A stretch of DNA of 64,000 nucleotides from UBA11957 sp963603285 (GCA_963603285.1 CAVCMG010000002.1:68159-132158); one strand, 5' to 3'; positions 26,575 through 35,666 are shown, counted from the first letter of the stretch. The notes: generated from the letters alone by a model not told the origin. A program made the numbers and translations.

Positions 26575-27480
26575 TTATGTAAAGGGATGCTGCTGTCCGA
26601 TAGCAAGGAAAATCCCCGGCAGAAAGGCCAGAAGAGACAGCTTTTTATCGCAGCTTTTAAATATATATTCCGGATGCCTTGCACATAAGGACAGCGCCAC
26701 ATGCCGGCAAGCCGCATCAAAGCGCTGCCCAAACGCCTGCTCCCTGCAGCCCAGCCTGTGATTGTACAGCATCGCATAACTCATGGGATTGCGTCTCTCC
26801 TGCCGCCTTTCATACAGCGTTCCACTGCCGCAGAGATATTCGCCGCGGCATATTGCTTCCGCATACCAGCGCATCCGGTAGCCCTGCATGGCCAGTGCAT
26901 CCAGCGTCAGCTGCAAGGGCGTTTCCACCTCCCCCGGACAGCACATCAGCGGATACCGGCGCAGGATTTCCGTACGGATCACATCAAACCGTTCCGTTTC
27001 CAGACCGTATTTCTGCCGTTCCAGACAGGTGGCGTCCACATAGCCCCGGATACCGATCCGCGGTTCCTTTTTGTACAGTGGCCTCCCGTCCAGATAACAT
27101 TTGGCACCGCTGACGCCGATCAGCTGTTCATTTCCCTCGATCTGCGCCAGCCAGTCCAGAAGCCGCGCCACCGCCTCCGGGATCAATAATTCCTCCGCCT
27201 CCAGCAGACAGAAATAGTCTCCCCGGGCCACATCCAGCGCCATCTGCAGCGCAGCAGTCCTTCCTCTTTCCTTACACGCCGCCACCCGCACGGCAAAAGG
27301 TTCCGTATGGGCACACCAGCCCGCGGTCATCAGTTGGATCTGTCCCTGTGTCTCCTGATCCACGATCAGCCATTCAAAGTGAAATCTCGTCTGTGCCAGC
27401 AGCGCTTCATACACATGGGGCAGCAGATACTCCCGGTTTCTGACGATCGTGCAGATCGTTATGCACGTTTTCATTCTCAT
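26575..27480 (-). CDS. Glycosyltransferase family 2 protein
   Basis: A 301-residue GT-A enzyme. It opens with CITICTIVRNREYLLPHVYE, then FEWLIVDQETQGQ. The region RTAALQMALDVARGDYFCLL holds the nucleotide-sugar site, but the usual DxD reads as LEAEE, so metal binding may be altered. A one-helix stretch near the C-terminus (LSLLAFLPGIFLAIG) could anchor it. Start at 27480 has GGAGC. A GtrA gene lies upstream but is separated by a terminator. Acceptor and sugar unknown. Confidence 0.8.
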   Translation of the reverse strand: MRMKTCITICTIVRNREYLLPHVYEALLAQTRFHFEWLIVDQETQGQIQLMTAGWCAHTEPFAVRVAACKERGRTAALQMALDVARGDYFCLLEAEELLIPEAVARLLDWLAQIEGNEQLIGVSGAKCYLDGRPLYKKEPRIGIRGYVDATCLERQKYGLETERFDVIRTEILRRYPLMCCPGEVETPLQLTLDALAMQGYRMRWYAEAICRGEYLCGSGTLYERRQERRNPMSYAMLYNHRLGCREQAFGQRFDAACRHVALSLCARHPEYIFKSCDKKLSLLAFLPGIFLAIGQQHPFT

Positions 27481-27695
27481 GTAAGCTCCTTTTCCTCCGC
27501 CGTTTCTTTTGCGGATACCCTAAACCTCAACATGCCCGACACAGCTTGTCCGTCAGGCTTAGTAGTATCTATGCAGCCGGGAAAAAAAGTATGTCCGTAC
27601 TTTGCAGAAACCGTATGACAAAAAACGCCCGTTTTCCGTTTCTTTTTACGCCAAATGGTTTACCAGACCATTTTTCATATGCAGGACAACACGAA

Positions 27696-27736
27696 AGAAA
27701 GCTGCCATACATGTCACCCATGTATAACAGCTTTCT
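27696..27736 (-). terminator. Terminator overlapping the gtrA stop codon
   Basis: AGAAAGCTG (27696-27704) pairs with CAGCTTTCT (27728-27736); an inner ACATG/CATGT pair extends the stem. T-rich DNA follows on the minus strand. Confidence 0.75.
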
Positions 27737-28169
27737 ACTTGAAGATCCTCTTCTTACTGAATATGTAGTTTAACAAAATCACGATCACATTGGAACCGCT
27801 CTTTACCAGAAGCTCCCAGATATCATCGGAGAACATCGCTGAGGGCGGCCCGGTCATTTCCACCAGAACCACAACAATGATCTCATCAAAAATACCTGTC
27901 AGGAACCGGTAAAAGAAAAACATGCCGAATTCCTTCCATACATTATCCGATGTACTTTTAAACACCCAGATCCGGTTGGTCGTATAGGCAACCAGTACAC
28001 TGATCAGCCATGCCAGCGCATTAGCGTATTCCGTAGGCATCTCAAAATGACGAAGCCCCATGAATGTCCCGATATTGGCAGCGACCGTCAGTATGCCAAA
28101 CAGCGCATACAGCACAAACTCTTTGAGGTCCGGATATTTGCGAAATTTATCTCTTGTCCAGGCAACCAT
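27735..28169 (-). CDS. GtrA family membrane protein
   Basis: A 144-residue protein with four membrane helices (FVLYALFGILTVAANIGTFM first, YANALAWLISVLVAYTTNRI second). GtrA proteins are thought to help flip lipid-linked sugars used for surface glycosylation. The NRIWVFKS motif after helix 2 and the KKRIF tail are typical. Start at 28169 with AAGGATGAG. A GT2 gene lies downstream past a terminator; cooperation is plausible but unproven. Confidence 0.92.
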   Translation of the reverse strand: MVAWTRDKFRKYPDLKEFVLYALFGILTVAANIGTFMGLRHFEMPTEYANALAWLISVLVAYTTNRIWVFKSTSDNVWKEFGMFFFYRFLTGIFDEIIVVVLVEMTGPPSAMFSDDIWELLVKSGSNVIVILLNYIFSKKRIFK

Positions 28170-28378
28170 ACTGTCTCATCCTTGTCTATTTCTGCGCGTC
28201 CACTGCGGTATCCAGACGCCTTTACAGGCCTCGGACGCTTACTAAAGACAGGAGTATACCTTATTTTTACCTTTTTTGCAAGAAAACTCTACTTTTGCTT
28301 CCTGTAAAATCTTGCTAAAACCTTATTTTTCCGCCCACACTCGACAGTTTCCGGAAAAATGTGCAGTAATCCTTCCCG

Positions 28379-28789
28379 TCAGCGTCTGCGTTTCTCCTTT
28401 TTCGGCGAAAGCAGATGTATGATTGCCAGAACAATCGCCCGCACTACAGCAAATATGATAAACAGTACCATAAAGCCCACCAGGCCAAACACGATATCCG
28501 CAAAATCCATCGTTCCCGTATGCGTGATCCCCTGACCGATCTCAATCGCAAACGTAATGACGATCATCAGTGTAAACACATAAATCCACGCGATCACCAG
28601 CACATGCTTCTTACTCAGCAGCTTAAACAACGGAAAGATCACAAACAGCATCAGCATCCCCAGAATACCAATCACCCAGAAATGCAGCTCCTTATCCGTC
28701 ATAACCGTCTCAAAGGAATCGTTCCATGTCATGATCCCGTTATGGATCTTCGTCACGATTTCCACGATCCCATACAACATTTTTTCCAT
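28379..28789 (-). CDS. Small membrane protein, VanZ-like
   Basis: A 136-residue protein with three clear hydrophobic helices and a very basic tail (SPKKEKRRR). The segment ITFAIEIGQGITHTGTMDFADIVFGLVGFM resembles the VanZ core (Glu-Gln, then Asp-x-x-Asp and Gly). VanZ-like proteins are of unclear function; one confers low-level teicoplanin resistance. Start at 28789 with GGAGG 13 bases upstream. No operon partner. Confidence 0.55.
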   Translation of the reverse strand: MEKMLYGIVEIVTKIHNGIMTWNDSFETVMTDKELHFWVIGILGMLMLFVIFPLFKLLSKKHVLVIAWIYVFTLMIVITFAIEIGQGITHTGTMDFADIVFGLVGFMVLFIIFAVVRAIVLAIIHLLSPKKEKRRR

Positions 28790-28913
28790 ATACTATAATG
28801 CCTCCATTTGTCTTACCGATTGCGTTGCATTATAGCATACCCTGGGCAGTTTGTGTCACAGATTCGCTCTATTTCACACTTTCTTTATGAAATTCATAAA
28901 CTCCCCACTACCA

Positions 28914-29054
28914 GAAAACACCCGGTCAGCACCTCATATATATATCTTTCCTCAAGCGACTTCAGCGAGTAAGAGTCCGAGACTACAGGCTCGGACCGAC
29001 GGAGCCGGAGCGCAGAGGAAAGATATATATATGAGGTGCTGACCGGGCGTTTTC
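28914..29054. repeat. Foldback 3: 40-bp arms around the conserved core
   Basis: Arm 28914-28953 pairs with 29015-29054 at 39 of 40 positions. The 61-nt core 28954-29014 matches the core of foldback 2 at 51 of 60 positions, in the same orientation, with the same GTCCGAG/CTCGGAC inner hairpin. The arms contain a long alternating AT stretch and are unrelated to those of foldback 2. Short AAAA/TTTT runs at the outer ends could allow some termination. It fills the gap after the DUF4349 gene. Confidence 0.9.
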
Positions 29055-29070
29055 GTCCGTCACCTATTTC

Positions 29071-30240
29071 CTATTTTTTACGCACGCGCCGTACAATCAG
29101 TACAACAATCACAACAGCCACGCCAACCGCAAGCAGGATCGGCAGACCTCCCAGGACGAACAGCACGACATTTTCACACCCGTTGCCCAGCGCCGTCAGA
29201 CTTCCCACAAACCTGTCCTTCAGCCGTGTCCAGAACGTATCCTTCTCCGTCGCTGTCACCCAGTTCACCTCATACGCACTCAGCTCCAGTGTACTGTAAT
29301 CCACCTGATTCTGCATAACCTTCAGCCGTGAACTGTAGCTCTCCAGCTGATACCGCACCTCTGTCAGCTGATTCTGGATCGCCAGCGTCGTATCGATCGA
29401 ATCCGCCTTTTCCAACAGTCCCAGAAGCGTCTGCTGCTCCGTCTGCAAAGCCTCAATATGCGACTGCACATCCACATACTCCAGCGTCACATCCTCCACG
29501 CTTTCCGACTGGCTCCTCACCTTCGCATTGCTCTTTGCCGTATCCGTCAGCTCATTTCTCTTATCCGCCGGGACACGGATCGTCATATACAGGCTCCGCC
29601 CACCATTTTCGGCATCCCCGTTGATCTCCGACTGTTCGATATAGCCGCCCAGCTCACTGACCTTCTGCCGGACAGCCTCCACATACGCATCAAAATCGGT
29701 TGTATCCACCGTCAGACGGCTGGTGTATACAAGCTTCTGCTCCACCGTATCCGCATCGGAAACTTCATCGGATGCCGCCTCGTCTGCTGTCGCACCCGCA
29801 GCTTTATTTACAGCCACCCCGGCAGAGGCTCCATCCGATGCTGCTGCCGTCTCCGTGCTGTAATCTTCCTCAGCACTTTCCCCGTAAGCACTGTCCATCT
29901 GGGCGCTTTCCATTTCACCGGTCGCATCCATCATCGCCGCTTTGGAAGAACCCATCCGCAGAGAATCACTGACTGCTGCCCCTGCGCCAAACACCAGCAC
30001 CAGAACCAGACACACTGCCACAACCTTCATAAAACGCCGCCAGTGCCATCTCTTTTTCTTTGTCTCTTTCATATGGATCACCCTGTCTTCCTTATCCACC
30101 ATATCTGCCATGCTTTTCAGAAACCCGGAAGAAAACGAATGCTGTTGTCTGATATCGTCCTCCTTCGGAACCTGCATGGCTTCCTTTTCCATCTGTTCCC
30201 CTAACGCCTGTTTTAAGATGTGCTCTGCTTTTTCTGTCAT
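29071..30240 (-). CDS. DUF4349 membrane protein, probable partner of the ECF sigma factor
   Basis: A 389-residue protein. Residues 1-60 are cytoplasmic, with an SFSSGFLKSMADMVDKE segment. A membrane helix follows (VVAVCLVLVLVFGAGAAVSD, about 72-91), then an Ala/Ser/Asp-rich linker and the DUF4349 domain (KLVYTSRLTVDTTDFDAYVE to YSTLELSAYEV) with a coiled-coil centre. A second helix (VLFVLGGLPILLAVGVAVVI) lies before a basic tail. Its ATG overlaps the stop of the sigma gene by 4 bases. That coupling and the cytoplasmic N-terminus suggest an anti-sigma or sensor role; no ZAS zinc motif is seen. Confidence 0.8.
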   Translation of the reverse strand: MTEKAEHILKQALGEQMEKEAMQVPKEDDIRQQHSFSSGFLKSMADMVDKEDRVIHMKETKKKRWHWRRFMKVVAVCLVLVLVFGAGAAVSDSLRMGSSKAAMMDATGEMESAQMDSAYGESAEEDYSTETAAASDGASAGVAVNKAAGATADEAASDEVSDADTVEQKLVYTSRLTVDTTDFDAYVEAVRQKVSELGGYIEQSEINGDAENGGRSLYMTIRVPADKRNELTDTAKSNAKVRSQSESVEDVTLEYVDVQSHIEALQTEQQTLLGLLEKADSIDTTLAIQNQLTEVRYQLESYSSRLKVMQNQVDYSTLELSAYEVNWVTATEKDTFWTRLKDRFVGSLTALGNGCENVVLFVLGGLPILLAVGVAVVIVVLIVRRVRKK

Positions 30241-30779
30241 TTCGCACCTCCTGTCTGTGTCAGTATGGCCTGCAGCTTCTTTCTGGCCCGGAAGATCCGG
30301 ACATTGACTGTCTTTTTCGTAATTCCCAAAAGATCCGCTATCTCCCCATCGGAAAGCTCATGCAGATACTTATATTCAAAAACTACGCGATAAATCTCAT
30401 CCAGTGCAGCGATAGCCTTGCAGATTTCTTCGTATCCCTCCTGACAGATACACATATCCAGCGCATCCTCTCCCTGCAGATCTGTCCCCTCCTGCAGATT
30501 CTCTGCAGGCTCTTCGGTATGTTTTCTCAATATATCCAGCGCCTTGTTCTTTACGATTGTTGCGAGAAAATTTCGCGTAGATACAGAATCTACCTCCTGT
30601 ATCCTGTCCATATGCCGGGTCAGGGCCAGAAAGGCTTCCTGCACCGCATCCTCTGCCAGCATGGCATCCTTTAACCGTTCGTTAGCAAGATACCATAGAA
30701 AATATCTGTACTTATGGTATACCGCTGAGAATTTCTGTTTATCCTCGTCGGTATCCAGCATAGCCATATACAGTATCAT
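30237..30779 (-). CDS. ECF-type RNA polymerase sigma factor
   Basis: A 180-residue sigma-70 family protein. Region 2 spans residues 20-85 (RYFLWYLANERLKDAMLAED, AVQEAFLALTRHMDRI, FLATIVKNKALDILRK). Region 4 spans about 120-172 (LDEIYRVVFEYKYLHELSDG, EIADLLGITKKTVNVRIFRA). There is no region 1 or 3. Start at 30779 has CCGGAGG. It is coupled by ATGA to the DUF4349 gene, a sigma/membrane-partner arrangement common in Firmicutes. The regulon is unknown. Confidence 0.92.
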   Translation of the reverse strand: MILYMAMLDTDEDKQKFSAVYHKYRYFLWYLANERLKDAMLAEDAVQEAFLALTRHMDRIQEVDSVSTRNFLATIVKNKALDILRKHTEEPAENLQEGTDLQGEDALDMCICQEGYEEICKAIAALDEIYRVVFEYKYLHELSDGEIADLLGITKKTVNVRIFRARKKLQAILTQTGGAK

Positions 30780-30930
30780 GTGTTTTCCTCCGGAGTTATG
30801 ACTTGTTTGTCCTGTGTTACATCTATAATAACGTAGATTTCTTTCCCGTTACTACAGCTTTTTTCCATTTTCTGCTGTTTTTTTCTCTTTTTTCTGCTAC
30901 AATGGCATACCGAAAGGTCAGGTATGTATT

Positions 30931-31878
30931 ATGGAAAATCTTATCTTCAGTTTAAACGCCACTGTCCCCATCTTTCTTCTGATGGTCCTCGGCTTTATCT
31001 TTCATCAGATTGGATGGATCGATGACGTATTTGCTTCTAAAATGAACCGCTTTGTCTTTCTGGTTCCCCTGCCGGTGCTCCTGTTTGGTGATCTGGCTTC
31101 CGTGGATTTTTCCCAGATCTGGAATCCGAAATTCATCATTTTCTGCTTTGTGGCTACGCTGCTCAGCATTATTCTGGTATTTCTGCTTTCCGGTCTGTTA
31201 AAGGATAAAAGTCTCCGGGGCGAATTTATCCAGTCCTCCTACCGAAGCAGCGCCGCTTTGCTTGGCATCGCCTTTATTGAAAATATCTACGGCAATTCCG
31301 GTATGGCACCGCTGATGATCATCGGCAGCGTACCGCTGTACAATGTCATCGCTGTCATCGTGCTCTCCGTCTTTACACCGGAAAGCAAAGGAAAGCTGGA
31401 TAAAACCGTCGCCAGAAAGACCATCCACGGCATCCTTACAAACCCGATCCTCATCGGTATCGTGACCGGTCTGCTCTGGTCGATGCTTGGGCTGCCCTAT
31501 GGCGGTATCTTCAAAAAAACAGTGGAGAATATCTCTCACACTGCTACACCGCTGGGTCTGATGGCGATGGGAGCTTCCTTTGATATCCACAAGGCTCTGG
31601 GCAAGATCCGTCCGTCGCTGTGCGCTGTATTTATCAAACTCATCGGTCTGTGCGCGCTGTTTCTGCCCGTTGCTATCCATTTCGGTTTCCAGGAAAGCGA
31701 GCTGATCGCCATTCTCATCATGCTTGGCTCCGCCACAACCGTCAGCTGCTTTGTCATGGCAAAAAATATGGGCCACGAGGGCACATTAAGCTCCAGCGTT
31801 ATTATGCTGACCACGCTTTTCAGCGCATTTACACTGACGGGATGGCTGTATATTTTAAAAACGTTGCAGCTGATCTGA
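30931..31878 (+). CDS. AEC family (auxin efflux carrier-like) transporter
   Basis: A 315-residue membrane protein with about ten helices in two inverted halves, starting FSLNATVPIFLLMVLGFIFH. The second half includes LGLMAMGASFDIHKALGKIR and ILIMLGSATTVSCFVMAKNM, the AEC hallmark region with the TTVSCFVMA crossover. Family members move organic acids such as malate. It is divergent from the ECF sigma gene and ends at a terminator. Substrate unknown. Confidence 0.92.
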   Translation: MENLIFSLNATVPIFLLMVLGFIFHQIGWIDDVFASKMNRFVFLVPLPVLLFGDLASVDFSQIWNPKFIIFCFVATLLSIILVFLLSGLLKDKSLRGEFIQSSYRSSAALLGIAFIENIYGNSGMAPLMIIGSVPLYNVIAVIVLSVFTPESKGKLDKTVARKTIHGILTNPILIGIVTGLLWSMLGLPYGGIFKKTVENISHTATPLGLMAMGASFDIHKALGKIRPSLCAVFIKLIGLCALFLPVAIHFGFQESELIAILIMLGSATTVSCFVMAKNMGHEGTLSSSVIMLTTLFSAFTLTGWLYILKTLQLI

Positions 31879-31906
31879 CAACAGTGGCTACCCTCTGTTA
31901 CAATCA

Positions 31907-31935
31907 CCGGGATGCATTCCAGCCATCCCGGTTTC
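31907..31935 (+). terminator. Terminator of the AEC transporter gene
   Basis: CCGGGATG (31907-31914) pairs with CATCCCGG (31924-31931), then TTTC. Confidence 0.85.
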
Positions 31936-31946
31936 TTTGTACTATA

Positions 31947-31985
31947 GAAAAATGCGCCAGCTGCTGCAAATGGCAGATGACGCAT
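31947..31985 (-). terminator. Terminator of the histidine kinase remnant
   Basis: Imperfect arms 31952-31964 and 31973-31985 (ATGCG/CGCAT base), followed on the minus strand by five Ts. Confidence 0.75.
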
Positions 31986-32002
31986 GTATATCCATAATTC
32001 TT

Positions 32003-32998
32003 CTATTTTCTGGTACATCTGGCGATCGCCGCCATCATCTTCGGGATTTCCAGAGGCTTGGTGATATGTTCGTTCATACCGGCATTGTGGGATGCCTCGA
32101 TGTCCTCCGCAAAGGCGTTGGCTGTCATGGCTATGATCGGGATTGTTTTTGCATCGGGTCTGTCCAGCATGCGGATCTTTCCGGTGGCCTCGTAACCGTT
32201 CATGACCGGCATCATCACATCCATCAGGATCACTTCAAAATCGCCCGGTGCACTGTCTGAAAAGACCTGCACGGCCTCCTGACCATTGTACGCCTTTGTC
32301 ACCACAGCGCCTGCATCTGTCAGAAACGTCTCGGCGATCTCCATATTCAGCTCATTGTCCTCAACCAGCAGGATCCTTGTACCGGAAATATCGTCCGGTA
32401 CTTCCCCGGCACTGTCCCCGGCTATATCCTCCTCACGGGCAATTGCAAAAGGAAGAACGACAGTAAACGTAGAACCTTCCCCGACCGTACTCTCCACGGA
32501 AGCAGAACCGTCCATCTTTTCCACCAGCTGTTTTACAATGGACATACCGAGACCGGTTCCCTCGTAGCCGCTGCTAATCTCCTCGTGTTCTCTCGTGAAA
32601 GGTTCAAAAATATGCCGGACAAATTCTTCGCTCATGCCGATACCCATATCCGAAATGACCACGGTATACTCCACCCGGCCAGGCTCCGGCTCCCGGGCCG
32701 TTGCCTTACAGAAGATCCTGCCGCCTTTTTTATTGTATTTGATCGCATTGCTTAAAATATTGATAAAGATCTGGCGCACATGCAGCGGACTTCCCCAGAC
32801 ATAGGGCCGGATAAAGCTGCCCTCGCAGTGTTCGTAATCCAGAGAAACGCCGTACTCCACCGCACGCATGCGGATGATCGTAAGGATATCCTCTGCCAGT
32901 GCACGCACATCAAACGCTTCCCACACCAGCGTAACGTTCGGTTCTTCCAGCTTGCTCAGCTGGAGTACATCGTTGATCAGGGAAAGCAGATAACGTAT
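32003..32998 (-). pseudogene. Hybrid histidine kinase lacking its sensor and H-box
   Basis: The frame holds the end of the dimerisation helices (YLLSLINDVLQLSKLEE), a full HATPase domain (N-box ILSNAIKYNKKGG, G-boxes SDMGIGMSEEF and GYEGTGLGMSIVKQL) and a C-terminal receiver (RILLVEDNELNMEIAETFLT, phosphoacceptor in VILMDVMMPVMNG, TANAFAEDIE). Going upstream, the frame runs straight into the TAA stop of the flavin reductase gene, so sensor, membrane region and phosphorylatable His are missing. The only starts are internal (GTG 32926) and have no ribosome site. A deletion joining the middle of a kinase gene to the reductase stop codon explains this best. Confidence 0.8.
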
Positions 32999-33499
32999 TT
33001 ATTCATTCACATAGCATCCGACAATCTCACCGATGTACATCGTATGGTAATCACCATCACCGTACCATTTCTCCCGTACCTCTTCGGACATACTTTCCAG
33101 CGGAATATCTGCCTGATACATCTTTTTACAGATCAGGACGCATTTACTCTGGGCGAATGTGGGCTGGCCCTCTACTTCCTCTACGGTAAAACCGACCTCT
33201 GCGATCTTGTCCCGGTCACGGCCGGATACGGAGCCCAGTACACCAAGCTCCTTTTTATAACCGTCAAACAGGCTGATCGTAAAGTAATCCTGCGCATCGA
33301 CAAATTCCTTGGTGTAGCGGCTCTGACGGATATAAGCCGTCACCGTCTCCTTACCCCAGAGCACGCCCATGGCGCCCCAGCTGGCCGTCATCGTATTGAC
33401 CTTACCCTCCGGATTTTTTGCGGAGATCAGCATCCAGTTTTTGCCGATCTCTGTGAATACATTCTGCTGTAATTCATGTACATCTTTTTTTGTAAACAT
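32999..33499 (-). CDS. Flavin reductase family protein
   Basis: A 166-residue FMN-binding split-barrel protein. The order NWMLISAKNPEGKVNTMTAS, WGAMGVLWGKETVTAYIRQS, RYTKEFVDAQDYFTISLFDG matches small flavoredoxin-like proteins of anaerobes, which bind FMN and pass electrons or reduce flavins. Start at 33499 has CAGGAGG. Its stop codon is fused to the truncated kinase remnant. The diguanylate cyclase gene lies 65 bases upstream in the same direction. Confidence 0.88.
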   Translation of the reverse strand: MFTKKDVHELQQNVFTEIGKNWMLISAKNPEGKVNTMTASWGAMGVLWGKETVTAYIRQSRYTKEFVDAQDYFTISLFDGYKKELGVLGSVSGRDRDKIAEVGFTVEEVEGQPTFAQSKCVLICKKMYQADIPLESMSEEVREKWYGDGDYHTMYIGEIVGCYVNE

Positions 33500-33564
33500 T
33501 GTAAGTTTCCTCCTGTTGTCTGTTATGATTTATGCCTGTATACATATACGGCTGGTCTCCACGA

Positions 33565-34992
33565 TTATTTCCCGGCTGCTTTGAGATCCGGACAGACACC
33601 GCAACTGTTTTTACCGGAATGCTTAATCTCATACAGCGCATGATCTGCGCATTGGTACAAATCCATATAGGATTTGCCACAGTCCGGCGAAAGTGCTATG
33701 CCGATACTGACACTCAGACGCTCCGGATAGCCCGGAAACGCATGGGTATTGAACTCCCGGCCAAGTGCAACTGCTCTTTCCCTCGCCACTTCGATGTCCT
33801 CAATGCCCTGCATCAGCACCACAAACTCATCGCCACCGATCCGGCCTACGATATCGTTCTCCCGGAAATAATTCTGCAAAAGCTTGCCAAACTCTTTTAG
33901 CACACTGTCACCCACAGCATGGCCATAGGTATCGTTGATATGTTTAAAATTATCCACATCTATAATGAGGAAAGCATGGCGGCCTTTGTCCACCGGATTG
34001 CGAAAAAGCTGGTTGATCTTTTCTTCGGTATTCTTTTTATTGTAAGCCCCGGTCAGCGCATCGGTCTGGGCGGCACGCTTTAACTGCATATTGCGATGGG
34101 TCACAAAGACACCGATATAGAGTAACATCACGCAGACCATGGCCATAAGGCCAATGCTCAGATTGACCTCATAATTTTCAATGAAGCTGTAAGACTCCTG
34201 TGCTGTCTCCTCCGGCAATACATAGCAGATCATCCAGTTATTGATCCCCAGCGGTGCATACGCCATATACTGTCTGGCCTTCTCATCCTCCGGATTCTGC
34301 ATCAGAATGATACCCCGGTGATGGTTGGAAAAATCCTTTCGCACCTTCTCCAGAGAATCATTACCGGTCATCACCTTTTCGCTGTAGTAGTCAAAGAAAT
34401 TGTCACCGTATGTCAGCTTCCTGTAAGCACCTGTATCATCAAAAGCTACGATTTCCCCGGCCTCATTGACAATCAGACTGTATCCCTCACCATCAAACAG
34501 ATCATTTAACAGCATGTGACTGATCGATGTTACATCATAGGAGCCTGCCAGCACACCGATCACGCGGCTGTCCTTTCGTACCGGCACAGCCAGCACGATA
34601 CGGATATTCTGATCCACGCTGCTCTCCAGCGGTTCAGAAAGCGCCCGTTCTCCGGAAAGAGCTTTCTGAAAATAGTCGCGATAACCGACATTTTTCTGTG
34701 TACCATCGTTATAATGCGCTGTACCGTCCGGCTCCATCAGAGCCACCCGCTCAATATCCGCATGGTCACTCAATGAAGCGATCGTCTGCATACTCTCTTC
34801 TGTGATCAGCTTTTCCTGCGCCGCCACATCTTCAGCGACGCTGCTCAGATATTCATAATGAATATCCAGAAGCGAACGCATATGCTCACACTGCTTGGAT
34901 ACATGCTTCTTGAGCGTCTGCCGCGTATACTGGTCTACAGAGTTGCTCATACCTTTAAAGAAAAAGAGCAGTCCGGCAGCTGCTGCCACCAC
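33565..34992 (-). CDS. Membrane diguanylate cyclase with dCache-type sensor and damaged 5' end
   Basis: The open frame gives 475 residues: a membrane helix, an extracytoplasmic dCache-like sensor (about 25-270, with a VGYRDYFQKALSGE region), a second helix (IGLMAMVCVMLLYIGVFVTH) and a GGDEF domain (RAAQTDALTGAYNKKNTEEK; active site GRIGGDEFVVLM). It should synthesise c-di-GMP. The 5' end is abnormal: in frame upstream, a TAG at about 35029 precedes IRRYLLPFLVFVV, the start of the first helix. Before it lie codons for KNQHIHRKKDG, an ATC where a start codon would be expected, and a GGGGGG ribosome-site-like run. The GTG at 34992 is the first usable start and cuts the helix. Confidence 0.75.
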   Translation of the reverse strand: MVAAAAGLLFFFKGMSNSVDQYTRQTLKKHVSKQCEHMRSLLDIHYEYLSSVAEDVAAQEKLITEESMQTIASLSDHADIERVALMEPDGTAHYNDGTQKNVGYRDYFQKALSGERALSEPLESSVDQNIRIVLAVPVRKDSRVIGVLAGSYDVTSISHMLLNDLFDGEGYSLIVNEAGEIVAFDDTGAYRKLTYGDNFFDYYSEKVMTGNDSLEKVRKDFSNHHRGIILMQNPEDEKARQYMAYAPLGINNWMICYVLPEETAQESYSFIENYEVNLSIGLMAMVCVMLLYIGVFVTHRNMQLKRAAQTDALTGAYNKKNTEEKINQLFRNPVDKGRHAFLIIDVDNFKHINDTYGHAVGDSVLKEFGKLLQNYFRENDIVGRIGGDEFVVLMQGIEDIEVARERAVALGREFNTHAFPGYPERLSVSIGIALSPDCGKSYMDLYQCADHALYEIKHSGKNSCGVCPDLKAAGK

Positions 34993-35211
34993 AAATACCA
35001 GAAACGGGAGCAGATATCGCCGGATCTAGCCATCCTTTTTTCTGTGTATATGTTGATTTTTGATAGTTTTATCCCCCCAGAACATCATATTTTATCTATT
35101 ATACCATATTTTATCTTCTGTCTTCCTCTATTTTTTATGTCTTTTGTACATTTCTTTATACAATACGACATTGTGTCTGTCACACTTTGCCCTGCCCATT
35201 TTGCAAAATCT

Positions 35212-35502
35212 CTACGTCTTTTCCCGCAGTCCGGCCAGAAATAATTCATAAAAATCATCCTGTCCATCCAGCTTCGGGGAATTCTCGCCGCCGCCATTGG
35301 TACTGCGTTTCATGGCCGCATGAAACTCCTCCCCGGCGCAAATGACCTCCATCGGATAAAGCTCGTAGCCCGCCGCCCTGGCGATCTGGCAGAACTCCTG
35401 CAAAGGATTGGCTGCTGCAGCGCTGTCCAGAAGCTGCTTTTTCAGAACTGGATCTCTGTATGCCTGATGCTGCAGCGCGTCCAGCTGTTCTACTGTTGTC
35501 AT
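35212..35502 (-). CDS. Nif11-like small protein, possible orphan peptide precursor
   Basis: A 96-residue protein. Residues 1-65 resemble the Nif11 leader fold: a helical start (VEQLDALQHQAYRDPVLKKQ), then FCQIARAAGYELYPMEVICA. This is followed by STNGGGENSPKL with a Gly-Gly-Gly at the place where leader peptides of this family are cut, and a short acidic tail (DDFYELFLAGLREKT). The start at 35502 has AGGAGG; a longer frame from 35727 has none. No modifying enzyme or peptidase-exporter is adjacent, so a role as a modified-peptide precursor is only a possibility. Confidence 0.55.
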   Translation of the reverse strand: MTTVEQLDALQHQAYRDPVLKKQLLDSAAAANPLQEFCQIARAAGYELYPMEVICAGEEFHAAMKRSTNGGGENSPKLDGQDDFYELFLAGLREKT

Positions 35503-35666
35503 GGCTTCTTCCTCCTGTATAGCATTGTTCTGTAAAGAGCAATATATAGTTGTATTATACCACGCTTTCTTTTCCGACGATGCAAAAAGTTCCCATCCTG
35601 ACACTTTCTGATACCATTTGTCACGCAAACCTGCTCTACCGTCCCTTCTTTTGATATGCACAGCGG

